41,736 nucleotides of DNA from an uncultured Gardnerella sp. (GTDB taxonomy: Bacteria > Actinomycetota > Actinomycetes > Actinomycetales > Bifidobacteriaceae), in the NCBI GenBank assembly GCA_947292085.1, contig CAMYPN010000005.1:1-41736 (forward strand), written 5' to 3'. The first letter of the stretch is position 1. Each line of letters starts with the position of its first letter. The translations under genes were made by a program, and so were the position numbers. Positions 18,225 through 27,385 of this stretch are shown here, one piece after another. Under the pieces are notes generated by a model. It saw nothing but the letters and a program-made list of their open reading frames with translations, was not told where the DNA came from and ran no database searches.

Positions 18225-19592
18225 TCACTGGCCTATAGCTTTACGGTAAGCACTATATCCCTCATTGTGGGCTAATGCTTTTTCTACATCACTGTTACCG
18301 GAAGCTGCTAGCCAAGCATACAAATCATCGTACAATCCTGGATTTTCTGCAAGGAATGGAAGTAGTTCGCGATATTTTGCCATCTCAAACTGTTCCGAAA
18401 AATCTGCACTATTTTTAGCTTCTTCAGAAGTAAATCCTCCTGCTTCAACTAAATCTTGATGAGTATCAAACTCGCCTTTTGAAACTTTATCAAATACAGA
18501 TCCTGGTTCAAAAGCTGGTTTATAAGCTGTATCAATATCTTCACTATCAACGATTCCTGCGGTTTCTGCAGTTTCAGCAATTTCTACAGATTCCGGAGAT
18601 ATTTGAGATACTGGATACGCCTGAGACATTTGCGCTTCCAGATCAACTTGTTCGTCACTTACTTGTGCGTTTGCTTCCGGAGTAGTTTCTGCATTTACTT
18701 CAGTATTTACTTCAGTATTTACTTCAGAATTATTATCTCCTTCATACTGATTATCATCATTTTGACCGTACAAAGATTCAGACTGAGATATTGCAGAATT
18801 AGCAAACATTGCTGCTTGCATCATATGCTCATCTTCCACGTTATCATTCTGATTACTGTAAGTGTTTTCAACAGATTCAGTATGCTCTGACTTATCCTGA
18901 GAAATCTCAGCTTGAGCATCATCAAAAAGATTACGAGGCTCAACAGGTTCCTCTTTCTGTTCCATAACTACAGGAAGAGTTACATTATTATTTTCTAATA
19001 AAGCTCCAGAATTCAATGCCGCATTTACTGCAGAATCTGCACCATTATTATGATTCCACGACAATCCCGGCTGAGAAACAGACTGCGCGTGGAATATTCC
19101 CGTAGGTTCTCCAGCTCGCAAATCAAGTATTTGATCTACAGAAAGATCAGAAGCATCCGGTTCCTTACGCGCTGAATCAGTAGCATAGGAGAACAAATCT
19201 TTTACATGCTCTCCAGAATCAGCATCTTCTTCGATACGTACGAAATCTATAGGAACATCACCGAATTGCATTCGCATAAGAGTATCTGGAAGCTGGAAGT
19301 CCACTCCTGATTCCAAACGCATCAAATTACCATTATTGCCAACTACGTAAGTGCCGTTTGTAGAATCAAGATCGCGTATAGTCGCAACTCCCTTTTTATC
19401 TACAATAAGTAGTGCGTGACGCTTAGACATAGAACGCTTATTATCTACTATGTCTAAGCGTTTGAAACCATCTTCGCGCAAAGGACGTATAGGCTTTCTA
19501 CCTATTTCTACTGACTCACCAGCACCTACTCGTGCTTGCTCTACTCCGCCCACGGTAATCATCCAGCGCTGCACGGTTTGTCTCTCACTCAC
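18225..19592 (-). CDS. FHA-domain protein with long acidic middle and helical C-terminus
   Basis: A 455-residue protein. The N-terminal FHA domain (about residues 10-118) has GR at 31-32, SMSKRH with His59, and DLDSTNGTYV at 74-83, the phosphothreonine-peptide-binding signature. The middle is acidic and low in complexity, with tandem E-V-N-T repeats. The last 95 or so residues are predicted helical (KYRELLPFLAENPGLYDDLY and following). The FHA domain suggests control by Ser/Thr kinases. The start is GTG 19592. It leads the operon whose next gene is the giant helicase-like protein, 67 bp downstream. Confidence 0.88.
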   Translation of the reverse strand: MSERQTVQRWMITVGGVEQARVGAGESVEIGRKPIRPLREDGFKRLDIVDNKRSMSKRHALLIVDKKGVATIRDLDSTNGTYVVGNNGNLMRLESGVDFQLPDTLMRMQFGDVPIDFVRIEEDADSGEHVKDLFSYATDSARKEPDASDLSVDQILDLRAGEPTGIFHAQSVSQPGLSWNHNNGADSAVNAALNSGALLENNNVTLPVVMEQKEEPVEPRNLFDDAQAEISQDKSEHTESVENTYSNQNDNVEDEHMMQAAMFANSAISQSESLYGQNDDNQYEGDNNSEVNTEVNTEVNAETTPEANAQVSDEQVDLEAQMSQAYPVSQISPESVEIAETAETAGIVDSEDIDTAYKPAFEPGSVFDKVSKGEFDTHQDLVEAGGFTSEEAKNSADFSEQFEMAKYRELLPFLAENPGLYDDLYAWLAASGNSDVEKALAHNEGYSAYRKAIGQ

Positions 19593-19654
19593 CTAACCTG
19601 CTCCCTTCAAAAAACACACTACTTACTATTGTGTCATGCTTTATGTATATTGCG

Positions 19655-20626
19655 CTAGTTTTTATCGATTTTATACACAAGAGCAAGAAGTCTACCCTCG
19701 TGAGATTTTCCAGCTAAACTAGCGCGACGATGAGAATACCAGAGTGGATTTTCAAGAGTACACATTGCGTTCTGCAATTCACGCATACGATTGGATAAAG
19801 ATTGTCCCTCTCCATCTACTTCGCAAATTGTGCGCAATTCCTCATCTTCAGATAAATATTGCGTTGCAGCTGTAACTCGCGGTAAAGCGTCAACAATATT
19901 CGCTACTCCTGCGAGCGCTAAATCTATTCTCGCAGCTTCAGCAATATCAATACCGATTCCACCAAAACGCGTTTGTGTTACAGTTTGCGGATATCTTTTT
20001 TCAAAGTCTCGTGCTATTTCATCACCAACTTCATAACAATTTCCGCAAATGCATGGACCGAGCACTGCTGTTATGCGAGAACGCTCAGCTCCCTTTTCAC
20101 ACATTGCGTCAACAGCAGAATCAAGCACTCCAGCCATCAATCCTTTTCGTCCGCAATGCGCTGCTGCAATAATTCCAGCTTCATCGTCAGCAAGCAAAAC
20201 AGGTAAGCAGTCTGCAGCAAACATGCCCAAAGCGAGAGAGCAGGCTGTAGAAACTTGTGCATCCGCATTAATTCTCAATGTAGAATCTGCGAAACCTGTT
20301 GCATCAAAACCGTAGTCTGTATTCCATGAATCAACTATGGTGTCTGCATCGAATACGTTCCTGCCATGAACTTGGCTAACTAAGCATAAATCTGCTTTTA
20401 TAGCTCTCTGCAATGCGGCTCGATTACTGGCGACCGCTTCTACGCTATCTCCTGCGCGTCCACCTAAATTAAGTGAAGCAAATGAACCTTCAGATATACC
20501 TCCTAGTCTCGTAGTAAAAACTGCTTGCGTGCGAGACCCTAAGGCTACTGGGATTGTTACTGGTATTGGTAGTCCTTTATCATCCTCATGCGGAAGCGGC
20601 ATACCTGTTACGCTTGTTTCTTGCAT
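19655..20626 (-). CDS. pgeF: Peptidoglycan editing factor / YfiH-type purine nucleoside phosphorylase family protein
   Basis: A 323-residue member of the YfiH/DUF152 'multicopper laccase-like' family, now linked to peptidoglycan precursor editing and to purine nucleoside phosphorolysis. Family landmarks are TTRLGGISEGSFASLNLG, SQVHG, FAADCLPVLL and AAHCGRKG (often AHAGWRG in relatives), which supply the metal/substrate His and Cys residues. An N-terminal extension of about 25 residues is polar. It is 14 bp downstream of the aldo/keto reductase and probably co-transcribed. The ribosome site (GAAAGAAAA) is weak. Confidence 0.88.
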   Translation of the reverse strand: MQETSVTGMPLPHEDDKGLPIPVTIPVALGSRTQAVFTTRLGGISEGSFASLNLGGRAGDSVEAVASNRAALQRAIKADLCLVSQVHGRNVFDADTIVDSWNTDYGFDATGFADSTLRINADAQVSTACSLALGMFAADCLPVLLADDEAGIIAAAHCGRKGLMAGVLDSAVDAMCEKGAERSRITAVLGPCICGNCYEVGDEIARDFEKRYPQTVTQTRFGGIGIDIAEAARIDLALAGVANIVDALPRVTAATQYLSEDEELRTICEVDGEGQSLSNRMRELQNAMCTLENPLWYSHRRASLAGKSHEGRLLALVYKIDKN

Positions 20627-20640
20627 TTTAGTGTTTTCTT

Positions 20641-21504
20641 TCAGCCTAAATAAGCCAACTCTTCATTACTTAATTGCAAATCTGAAGCTTTCAAACTATC
20701 TAAAATTGTGGCCGGTCTGTGTGCTCCAGGAATTACAAATACGTGATCGCCTTTAGCGAGTTCCCAAGCCAAAACTACTTGCTGATAACTTACGTTATGA
20801 TTTTCTGCAACTTTGCGGAATGGATCGAAAAGATGCTCATCATAAGGGTGACGGAATCCACCAAGAGGACTCCAGCAAACAAAAGCAATTCCAAGCTTTT
20901 CGCAATATTGCAAAGTATCTTCATTCTCTAAATGAACTGGAGAATATTGATTTTGTACTGCTACTAGCTTTTCTCCTAAAATGTTGCGAGCGATATCGAT
21001 TTGCTCTACAGAAGCGTTAGAAATACCGATTTCTCGAGCAACGCCTTCATCAAGCAACTGCTGCATTGCTTCAATAGACTCATTGTATGGAACTTCTGGA
21101 TCTGGTCTGTGGAAGTAAAGAAGATCAATAGTGTCAACTCCTAAAGCCATTGCGGACTCTTTGGCATGCGCAATCAAATGCTCTGGTTTGCCATCCTTAC
21201 CCCATGTTGGTCGTCCGTCGGTAAAGTTACGGAAGTGACCGACTTTAGTAGCAACCAGAATAGAAGATTTGTCACCCTTCCAGCTTTCTAAAGCCTCACG
21301 AACAAGCTTTTCACCAGTTTGTTCCTCGCCGCCAGAGCAGTAATATGCCCAAGCTGTGTCAATATGCGTACAACCTGCATCAAGAGCCGCATGAATTGTT
21401 TCAATACCCATGTCATGGCCAAGATTGTTTTCTATTGTTAAAGGCATTTCGCCAAAACCAATAGCAGTTGTATCAAATGAACCTAACGCACGATGCATAA
21501 CCAT
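20641..21504 (-). CDS. Aldo/keto reductase
   Basis: A 287-residue (beta/alpha)8 NAD(P)H-dependent oxidoreductase. The catalytic tetrad can be followed: Asp49 and Tyr54 in HIDTAWAYY, Lys in VATKVGH, and His in LLYFHRPD. Other family blocks include EIGISNAS and QNQYSPVHLENED. The substrate cannot be deduced; these enzymes reduce small aldehydes and ketones in the cytoplasm. ATG 21504 follows AGGGGTG by five bases. It precedes pgeF in a likely two-gene operon. Confidence 0.92.
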   Translation of the reverse strand: MVMHRALGSFDTTAIGFGEMPLTIENNLGHDMGIETIHAALDAGCTHIDTAWAYYCSGGEEQTGEKLVREALESWKGDKSSILVATKVGHFRNFTDGRPTWGKDGKPEHLIAHAKESAMALGVDTIDLLYFHRPDPEVPYNESIEAMQQLLDEGVAREIGISNASVEQIDIARNILGEKLVAVQNQYSPVHLENEDTLQYCEKLGIAFVCWSPLGGFRHPYDEHLFDPFRKVAENHNVSYQQVVLAWELAKGDHVFVIPGAHRPATILDSLKASDLQLSNEELAYLG

Positions 21505-21599
21505 AAGTCACCCCTACTTTGACGGTAATTAAAATTTCTTATTTTAACCTATGTTTTTATAATATTTTATTGCAGAGATTGCATAAAGCATTATTTACT

Positions 21600-21640
21600 A
21601 GAAATGCCCTCAAAAGCAGACGCAATTTGAAGGCATTTCT
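21600..21640 (-). terminator. Strong hairpin downstream of pnp (terminator-like, no U tract)
   Basis: 15-bp arms 21600-21614 and 21626-21640 match at 14 positions with an 11-base loop. No T run follows on either strand, so it could be a 3'-protecting structure or an imperfect terminator for pnp. Confidence 0.5.
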
Positions 21641-21701
21641 ACAAGTTATTTAATTATTAACTATCGATTAGTATTTAGCTTTTTCGATAAGTTTTATGCG
21701 A

Positions 21702-24458
21702 TTAGTCCTCTTCAAATGGATCAAAATCGCGGCGAACACGACGGCGAGGACGCTCAGTACGTTCTTCTCGAGCTGCGCGATACTCGTCATAATGATCATC
21801 GTCAGCTGCGTAACGTGGGTTGCGATCCAAGCGACGATCTCCCGAACCACGGCGAGGACGCTCATCGCGATCGGAACGATTAGAACGGTCATCTCTATGA
21901 CCGTCATAACGGTCGTCACTAGAACGGCGGCGAGGACGCTCATCAAAATCATTGTCACCATAACGACCAGCACGATCCGAACGCTCACCGCGATCATCGT
22001 TTCGATCTTCATAACGATCAGAACGGCTGTCGCGATCAGAATATCTGTCGTCACGACGTTCATCGCGCATGCGACGGCGAGGACGCTCATCACGATCATC
22101 TTCACGACGGTCGTCACGCATACGGCGACGAGGACGCTCATCGCGATCAGCGTGATCGTCACGATCTGAACGAGAACGACGATCGGAATTATCAGAACGC
22201 TCACCGCGATCATCGCGAGAACGACGATCATTGCGATCTGCTGGAGCTGATTCTTGATTCTCAAAACCTGGAATTGCTAAGGATATCTTTCCGCGCTCAT
22301 CTACGCTTTGTACGATAACTTCAACGCTATCGCCTTCTTTAAGAACATCCTCAACAGTGTCAATACGTTCGCCGTTTGCTAAATTGCGAATCTGCGAAAT
22401 ATGAAGCAAACCGTCAGTTCCAGGAGTCAAATTTACGAAAGCACCAAAGCTAGTGGTCTTAACTACCTTACCGGTGAAAGTTTCGCCAGCCTTTGGCACG
22501 CGAGGATTTGCAATAGAATCGATGATTTCCTTCGCCTTCTCGGCAGCTTCTCCACCTTCAGAAGAGATGTAAACTGTACCATCATCTTCAATAGCAATCT
22601 CAGCACCAGTTTCTTCCTGAATCTGGTTAATCATCTTGCCCTTAGGACCAATAACTTCACCGATCTTATCTACAGGAATTGTGGTTGTGATAATGCGTGG
22701 AGCGAACGGGCTCATCTCAGCTGGGCAATCAATGCACTCGTTAATAACTTCAAGAATCGTTGCACGAGCTTCGTGAGCCTGCTGCAAAGCGGCAGCCAAA
22801 ATATCAGCTGGAATACCATCAAGCTTAGTATCAAGCTGCAAAGCAGTGATGAACTCGGAAGTACCAGCAACCTTGAAGTCCATATCACCGAAAGCATCTT
22901 CTGCACCGAGAATATCGGTCAAAGTCTTGAAGATATGCTTTCCATCAACATCGCCAGAAACCAAGCCCATAGCGATACCAGCAACTGGAGCCTTCAAAGG
23001 CACGCCAGCTGCAAGCAAAGAAAGCGTAGAAGCGCAAACGGAACCCATAGAAGTAGAACCGTTGGAACCAATAGCTTCAGATACCTGACGAATAGCGTAT
23101 GGGAACTCTTCGCGTCCAGGCAATACTGGAACCAAAGCCTTCTCTGCTAAGGCACCGTGACCAATTTCACGACGCTTTGGAGAACCTACACGACCAGTTT
23201 CACCAGTGGAATATGGAGGCATCTCGTAGTTGTGCATATAACGCTTGGTTTGTGGACCAGAAAGCGCATCAACCTGCTGTTCCATCTTAAGCATGTTCAA
23301 AGTAGTTATGCCCAAAATCTGGGTTTCACCACGCTGGAATAAAGCAGATCCGTGAACGCGAGGAACAACATCAACTTCTGCAGAAAGTGTACGAATATCG
23401 CGCAAACCACGACCATCAATACGGTAGTCTTCAGTCAAAATGCGACGACGAACGATCTGACGCTGCAATTCCTTAAATGCGTTGCCGAGTTCCTTTTCCT
23501 TTTCGGCTTCGTCCATATCAGTGAACTCTTCGGCTATTGCAGCACGCACGCCTTCTTTAATTTCCGCAATGCGATCCTGGCGTGGAAGTTTTTCTGCAAT
23601 TGAAAGAGCCTCATCCAAATCTTTATGCGCGATTTCGTCAATACGTGCGTAAAGTTCGTCAGTATACTCTGGGAAAAGCTGGAATTCCTTAGTTTCTTTA
23701 GCTGCAATACGCTTCAACTCGTTCTGAGCGTCGCAAATAACCTTAATAAATGGCTTAGCAGCTTCCAAACCGCCGGCAACAACTTCCTCATCTGGCTTAG
23801 TTTGACCCTCATTGTAGATCAAATTCCAAGCGTTCTTACCAGCACCAGCTTCAATCATTGCGATTGCGACATCACCGTTTTCAATAACGCGACCAGCCAC
23901 AACAATTTCAAATACTGCACGCTCGCGCTCGCTCCAGCGTGGGAATGCAACCCACTGGCCGTCAATCAAAGCCAAACGGACACCGGAAACTGGGCCTTCA
24001 AATGGCAAACCAGAAATCATAGTAGATGCAGAAGCTGCGTTCAAAGCAATAACATCGTAGGCATCATCCGGATTAATTGCCAAAATTGTTTCAACAACTT
24101 GTACTTCGTTACGCAAAGTGTGTGGGAACAATGGACGTAACGGACGGTCAATAATACGGCATGCAAGCGTAGCTTCATTAGAAGGACGTCCTTCACGACG
24201 GAAGAAAGATCCTGGAATCTTGCCAGCTGCGTACATCTTCTCTTCCACATCAACAGTTAATGGGAAGAAGTCGTAATTTTCCTTCGGGCTAGAACCTGCA
24301 GTCGTCGTCGACAAAATCATGGAATCGTCATCCAAATATGCAGCAACAGCACCATCTGCTTGTTGTGCAAGTCGACCAGTTTCAAAGCGCAATGTGCGCT
24401 TACCAAATGAACCATTATCAATAACGGCTTCTACAGCCTTAATTTCGGGACCCTCCAC
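21702..24458 (-). CDS. pnp: Polyribonucleotide nucleotidyltransferase (PNPase) with long Arg/Asp-rich tail
   Basis: A 918-residue trimeric 3'-5' exoribonuclease that degrades RNA by phosphorolysis. Two RNase PH-like halves are visible ([25 protein letters not shown]; the catalytic half with [20 protein letters not shown]). They are followed by a KH domain ([18 protein letters not shown]) and an S1 domain ([26 protein letters not shown]). About 170 further residues form a low-complexity tail with five copies of D/T-E-R-P-R-R, resembling the basic tails of other actinobacterial PNPases and RNase E. GTG 24458 follows AAGGAGG. It lies downstream of rpsO with a 440-bp leader gap. Confidence 0.97.
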   Translation of the reverse strand: MEGPEIKAVEAVIDNGSFGKRTLRFETGRLAQQADGAVAAYLDDDSMILSTTTAGSSPKENYDFFPLTVDVEEKMYAAGKIPGSFFRREGRPSNEATLACRIIDRPLRPLFPHTLRNEVQVVETILAINPDDAYDVIALNAASASTMISGLPFEGPVSGVRLALIDGQWVAFPRWSERERAVFEIVVAGRVIENGDVAIAMIEAGAGKNAWNLIYNEGQTKPDEEVVAGGLEAAKPFIKVICDAQNELKRIAAKETKEFQLFPEYTDELYARIDEIAHKDLDEALSIAEKLPRQDRIAEIKEGVRAAIAEEFTDMDEAEKEKELGNAFKELQRQIVRRRILTEDYRIDGRGLRDIRTLSAEVDVVPRVHGSALFQRGETQILGITTLNMLKMEQQVDALSGPQTKRYMHNYEMPPYSTGETGRVGSPKRREIGHGALAEKALVPVLPGREEFPYAIRQVSEAIGSNGSTSMGSVCASTLSLLAAGVPLKAPVAGIAMGLVSGDVDGKHIFKTLTDILGAEDAFGDMDFKVAGTSEFITALQLDTKLDGIPADILAAALQQAHEARATILEVINECIDCPAEMSPFAPRIITTTIPVDKIGEVIGPKGKMINQIQEETGAEIAIEDDGTVYISSEGGEAAEKAKEIIDSIANPRVPKAGETFTGKVVKTTSFGAFVNLTPGTDGLLHISQIRNLANGERIDTVEDVLKEGDSVEVIVQSVDERGKISLAIPGFENQESAPADRNDRRSRDDRGERSDNSDRRSRSDRDDHADRDERPRRRMRDDRREDDRDERPRRRMRDERRDDRYSDRDSRSDRYEDRNDDRGERSDRAGRYGDNDFDERPRRRSSDDRYDGHRDDRSNRSDRDERPRRGSGDRRLDRNPRYAADDDHYDEYRAAREERTERPRRRVRRDFDPFEED

Positions 24459-24873
24459 GGGTTCCTCCTTTTCTTAACTTACCTAATCAACCAACATGCG
24501 TAATAACATTGGCGACTTCGCATCATTACCATCCATGCGACTATTTGCAATCTTTGCAACATTTGCGCAAACGCCAACATTTCATTTCGTAGTGTTTTTT
24601 GTTTCGGCTACTTCAATCATCCGTATTCAGTTATATTCACATCCTATGATGTGTTTTTCTTCTTCAGTTATAAACTCTTATTGCGATTTACATGCAACTT
24701 TAATGCACTTATTATCGTACTCGCATAATTGATTGGCTACTCACTTACCAATTTTCATACTTTTCTTCACTTGATAATTGCGCTTACCACAACGTAATTT
24801 TTACTGCTAAATTACACAAATATAAAGCGAAACTTTATAAAATAACAGAAGTATTTAGTTATAAAAATACAGA
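24459..24873 (-). promoter_or_regulatory. Long pnp leader/promoter region with inverted repeats, no gene
   Basis: No convincing coding frame is seen. Nested complementary segments TTGGCG (24509-24514)/CGCCAA (24572-24577) and TCGCAT (24518-24523)/ATGCGA (24535-24540) could fold just before pnp. TTGCAA repeats and the palindrome TTTGCGCAAA lie inside. A small CACATC/GATGTG hairpin with T run lies at 24638-24658 on the plus strand. PNPase messages are autoregulated through leader structures in enteric bacteria; whether that applies here is inference. Confidence 0.35.
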
Positions 24874-24895
24874 AGCCCGAGCTTATGCCCGGGCT
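24874..24895 (-). terminator. Terminator after rpsO
   Basis: The AGCCCG/CGGGCT hairpin with a 10-base loop is followed on the minus strand by TTCTGTATTTTT. It starts seven bases past the rpsO stop. Confidence 0.8.
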
Positions 24896-24901
24896 ACAAA
24901 A

Positions 24902-25171
24902 CTATCGACGCAAGCCGAGTCGTTCAATCAAAGAACGATAACGATTGATGTCAACACGCTTCAAGTAGTCAAGAAGACGACGACGATCACCAATCATGAG
25001 CATCATGCCACGACGAGAGTGGTGATCATGCTTGTGCTCCTTCAAATGCTCAGTAAGGTCAGCAATGCGCTTGCTCAACAATGCGACCTGCACTTCTGGG
25101 GAACCCGTGTCACCCTCGTGAGTCGCGAATTCGTTGATGATGTTCTGCTTATCTTCAGCCGTCAATGCCAC
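24902..25171 (-). CDS. rpsO: 30S ribosomal protein S15
   Basis: An 89-residue primary 16S-binding protein of the small subunit. The sequence is typical throughout, including [36 protein letters not shown] and LIERLGLRR at the end. GTG 25171 follows AAGGAGGACGCC. The order rpsO then pnp is conserved in many bacteria; here a terminator lies between them. Confidence 0.98.
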   Translation of the reverse strand: MALTAEDKQNIINEFATHEGDTGSPEVQVALLSKRIADLTEHLKEHKHDHHSRRGMMLMIGDRRRLLDYLKRVDINRYRSLIERLGLRR

Positions 25172-25320
25172 GGCGTCCTCCTTAAATCGCTGCGCGGTGC
25201 CACAACCTTATGTTGTAGCGCTCTGAATCCGCGGGCGTTACACGCCAAACGTCAATGTTACATCACATGTAGAACAAAACTCTCTGCAACATAATTAAAT
25301 AATTTTCCGCAACTTATCTC

Positions 25321-25348
25321 ATACCTACATACATACCTACATACCTAC
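25321..25348. repeat. Short tandem repeat of ATACCTAC
   Basis: Three ATACCTAC units, with an extra ATAC after the first, lie between the membrane protein gene and rpsO. It may vary in length; no function is apparent. Confidence 0.7.
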
Positions 25349-25373
25349 TAGCAACAACTAATACTAGTGATTC

Positions 25374-26177
25374 TCACATTGCTGTTATAAATCCACCAAA
25401 TAAAACAACAATTAAAGACATAACTTCAATAAAGAAGAACATAATAAAAGATGCCCAACTTTTTGTAAGCACATTTAGGCGGGAACGTTTTGGTATAAGA
25501 ACAAGCAGACCAACAAAAAGTACCGAATAAATTATTACGCCAGAGCCTGCAGAAATAATACCCAAATTTGCTGCATTTGCCTGACCACTTGCAGACCCGT
25601 ACATAACGTACGTGCCGTACCAGAAGTTCATATTAAGCAAGCATAATCCTGCAATAAACTGTTCAAAAGATAAGAAAACAAGAAGTAACAATCTCCAAAA
25701 CCATTTGCTGGACTCTATTAACGCCATTGCAATGCTAGTAAACACTAGTACTGTGATCATCCAAGATATGAATACAATACCTTGTGAAGAAAAATGTGAG
25801 CAGCAATCTATAACTGAAGAAGTACTACGCAAAGCAAGAGTACGTCCAGCCCAATAAGGAAGAACTATTGCCATTAGTAACACAATTAAGTACACTACCC
25901 AACGTTTTGGTTTTGCGTTTTTTCTAGAAATATCCGCTATCGACAAATCTGATTCGAAAGATTCAGTTTCATAGTTTTCATACACATCTTTTTTTGATTT
26001 TTTTACGCTTACTTGCTTCTTAGCAGTAACTTCGTCGTTACTTGCAACTAAATGTTCGTCAGCGCACGCTATATCTGAGTTTTTTGCGTGATCCTTCTCT
26101 ACATTTTCCGCATCTTTATGCGCATTATCACTACAATCAAGATGCTCCGAGGTTACAGCCTTACCCTTCGCTGTCAT
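25374..26177 (-). CDS. Unknown five-helix membrane protein
   Basis: A 267-residue protein I cannot assign. The first 90 residues are charged, rich in Lys, Asp and Glu. Five hydrophobic segments follow at about 93-112, 132-152, 159-181, 203-228 and 241-262. The topology suggests a cytosolic N-terminal domain and a compact membrane bundle. Cys-Cys occurs in the first extracytoplasmic loop. It is divergent from dedA across a gap of about 236 bp; no operon partner is seen. Confidence 0.75.
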   Translation of the reverse strand: MTAKGKAVTSEHLDCSDNAHKDAENVEKDHAKNSDIACADEHLVASNDEVTAKKQVSVKKSKKDVYENYETESFESDLSIADISRKNAKPKRWVVYLIVLLMAIVLPYWAGRTLALRSTSSVIDCCSHFSSQGIVFISWMITVLVFTSIAMALIESSKWFWRLLLLVFLSFEQFIAGLCLLNMNFWYGTYVMYGSASGQANAANLGIISAGSGVIIYSVLFVGLLVLIPKRSRLNVLTKSWASFIMFFFIEVMSLIVVLFGGFITAM

Positions 26178-26413
26178 TTACTCGCTCCTTTTGAACGTCT
26201 CAAAATTTGAAATAATTTTAAAGACGTTTCACGAAATATACTTCCAACATTTACGTGCTTTTTATCTATTTTAAAACATGATACTCAACCATGTATCCGT
26301 TTATACTGACTGCTACTCTCTTATACATACAGTTACAGCTACGAATGTGTTGCAATACTTACTTAATCGTACATGTTGCAGACATTCCACGCGCATTTAT
26401 GACAGGAATTTTC

Positions 26414-27115
26414 ATGGGATTTGTTCAGTTTATTCTTCACCTGCTTAAAGATCCTCGCTCGGCCATAGCCAGCTGGATTGCGATGGGCACAGCCCCAGCA
26501 CTCGGACTTATTTTCCTTATTATTTTTATAGAAACAGGCGTAGTTTTCTTCCCATTCCTTCCGGGAGATTCACTTCTTTTTGCATCAGGATTCTTCGCCG
26601 CAAAAGACTCTACTGGGCACAGTCCACTTCCTCTGCCTCTTCTACTTGTTGTAGTTTGGCTAGCACCTATTATTGGCGATCAGTGCAATTATTTTATTGG
26701 TCATTTCTTCGGTCGCAAAATTGTAGAATCCGGCAAAGTTAAAGCTTTAACTCCAGATCGAGTCGCTAAAACAGAAAAAATGATTGACAAATGGGGACCT
26801 TTAGCGGTGTTCTTAGGACGTTTCTTCCCATTTATTCGCACTTTCATGCCGTTTATCTCTGGAATTTCAGGAATGAAATGGTCTCGTTTTACTCCTTTCT
26901 CTATCCTTGGCGGCATTGTATGGTCTACTTTGTTTACTCTTCTTGGATATTTCTTCGGTAATATTAGTTTCGTACAGAATAATTTTGAGTTAGTAATCGT
27001 TGCGATTTTGCTCATTTCACTCGTTCCTACTTTTATTGGGCTATACAAAGCGCATAAAGCAAAGAAAACATCTAAATCAGCTAAAGCAGCTGAATCAGAT
27101 AAAGCAACAAAATAA
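26414..27115 (+). CDS. DedA-family membrane protein
   Basis: A 233-residue integral membrane protein of the DedA/VTT (SNARE-associated Golgi) family, linked to lipid-carrier flipping and membrane homeostasis. Characteristic segments are FIETGVVFFPFLPGDSLLFASG, the GDQCNYFIGHFFGRK loop and the FLGRFFPFIRTFMPFISG arginine motif. The tail is Lys/Ala-rich. ATG 26414 is chosen because AGGA lies seven bases upstream; the open frame extends to 26291, but that part has no ribosome site and is not typical of the family. Confidence 0.92.
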   Translation: MGFVQFILHLLKDPRSAIASWIAMGTAPALGLIFLIIFIETGVVFFPFLPGDSLLFASGFFAAKDSTGHSPLPLPLLLVVVWLAPIIGDQCNYFIGHFFGRKIVESGKVKALTPDRVAKTEKMIDKWGPLAVFLGRFFPFIRTFMPFISGISGMKWSRFTPFSILGGIVWSTLFTLLGYFFGNISFVQNNFELVIVAILLISLVPTFIGLYKAHKAKKTSKSAKAAESDKATK

Positions 27116-27145
27116 CTGATAAATCCGAAAAAAATAAATAAATTT

Positions 27146-27220
27146 CGACACTCAAGCACACTGCACTATAAGAAATATTGTTTTTATACAAGATTTGTAG
27201 TACAGTGTGCAGAGTTGTCG
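27146..27220 (+). repeat. Long imperfect inverted repeat upstream of tRNA-Ala
   Basis: The arms 27146-27168 and 27198-27220 match at 17 of 23 positions. The inner 13-bp part (GCACACTGCACTA with one mismatch) and outer 5 bp pair well, with a 29-base AT-rich loop. It may be a dedA 3' structure or an operator at the tRNA promoter; no T run follows. Confidence 0.6.
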
Positions 27221-27233
27221 TAAGACACACGTT

Positions 27234-27306
27234 GGGGCTATAGCTCAGTTGGTAGAGCGCTTCGTTCGCATCGAAGAGGTCGTGGTTTCGATTACCATTA
27301 GCTCCA
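27234..27306 (+). tRNA. tRNA-Ala (anticodon CGC)
   Basis: A 73-nt tRNA with acceptor GGGGCTA/TAGCTCC and the G3-U70 pair that identifies alanine tRNAs. The anticodon loop TTCGCAT carries CGC. The T-loop TTCGATT is standard. CCA is not encoded. Confidence 0.94.
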
Positions 27307-27308
27307 CG

Positions 27309-27346
27309 AAGCCCACTGCATTCATTCCACCGCAGTGGGCTTTTTT
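27309..27346 (+). terminator. Terminator after tRNA-Ala
   Basis: The 11-bp stem AAGCCCACTGC/GCAGTGGGCTT with a 12-base loop is followed by a T run. Confidence 0.93.
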
Positions 27347-27385
27347 ATTTCAACAGACTTTACTTTAACAGCAGAGATTTTTTAT

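Noticed and set aside
21668..22264. Long alternative frames of 157 (+) and 198 (-) codons over the pnp tail
   Set aside because: They are monotonous (Val/Ile/Met or Thr/Ile rich) translations of the Arg/Asp repeat in other frames, without start signals.
24496..24732. 78-codon plus-strand open frame upstream of pnp
   Set aside because: Low-complexity Phe/Ser/Thr composition, no ribosome site, and it lies over the pnp leader on the opposite strand.
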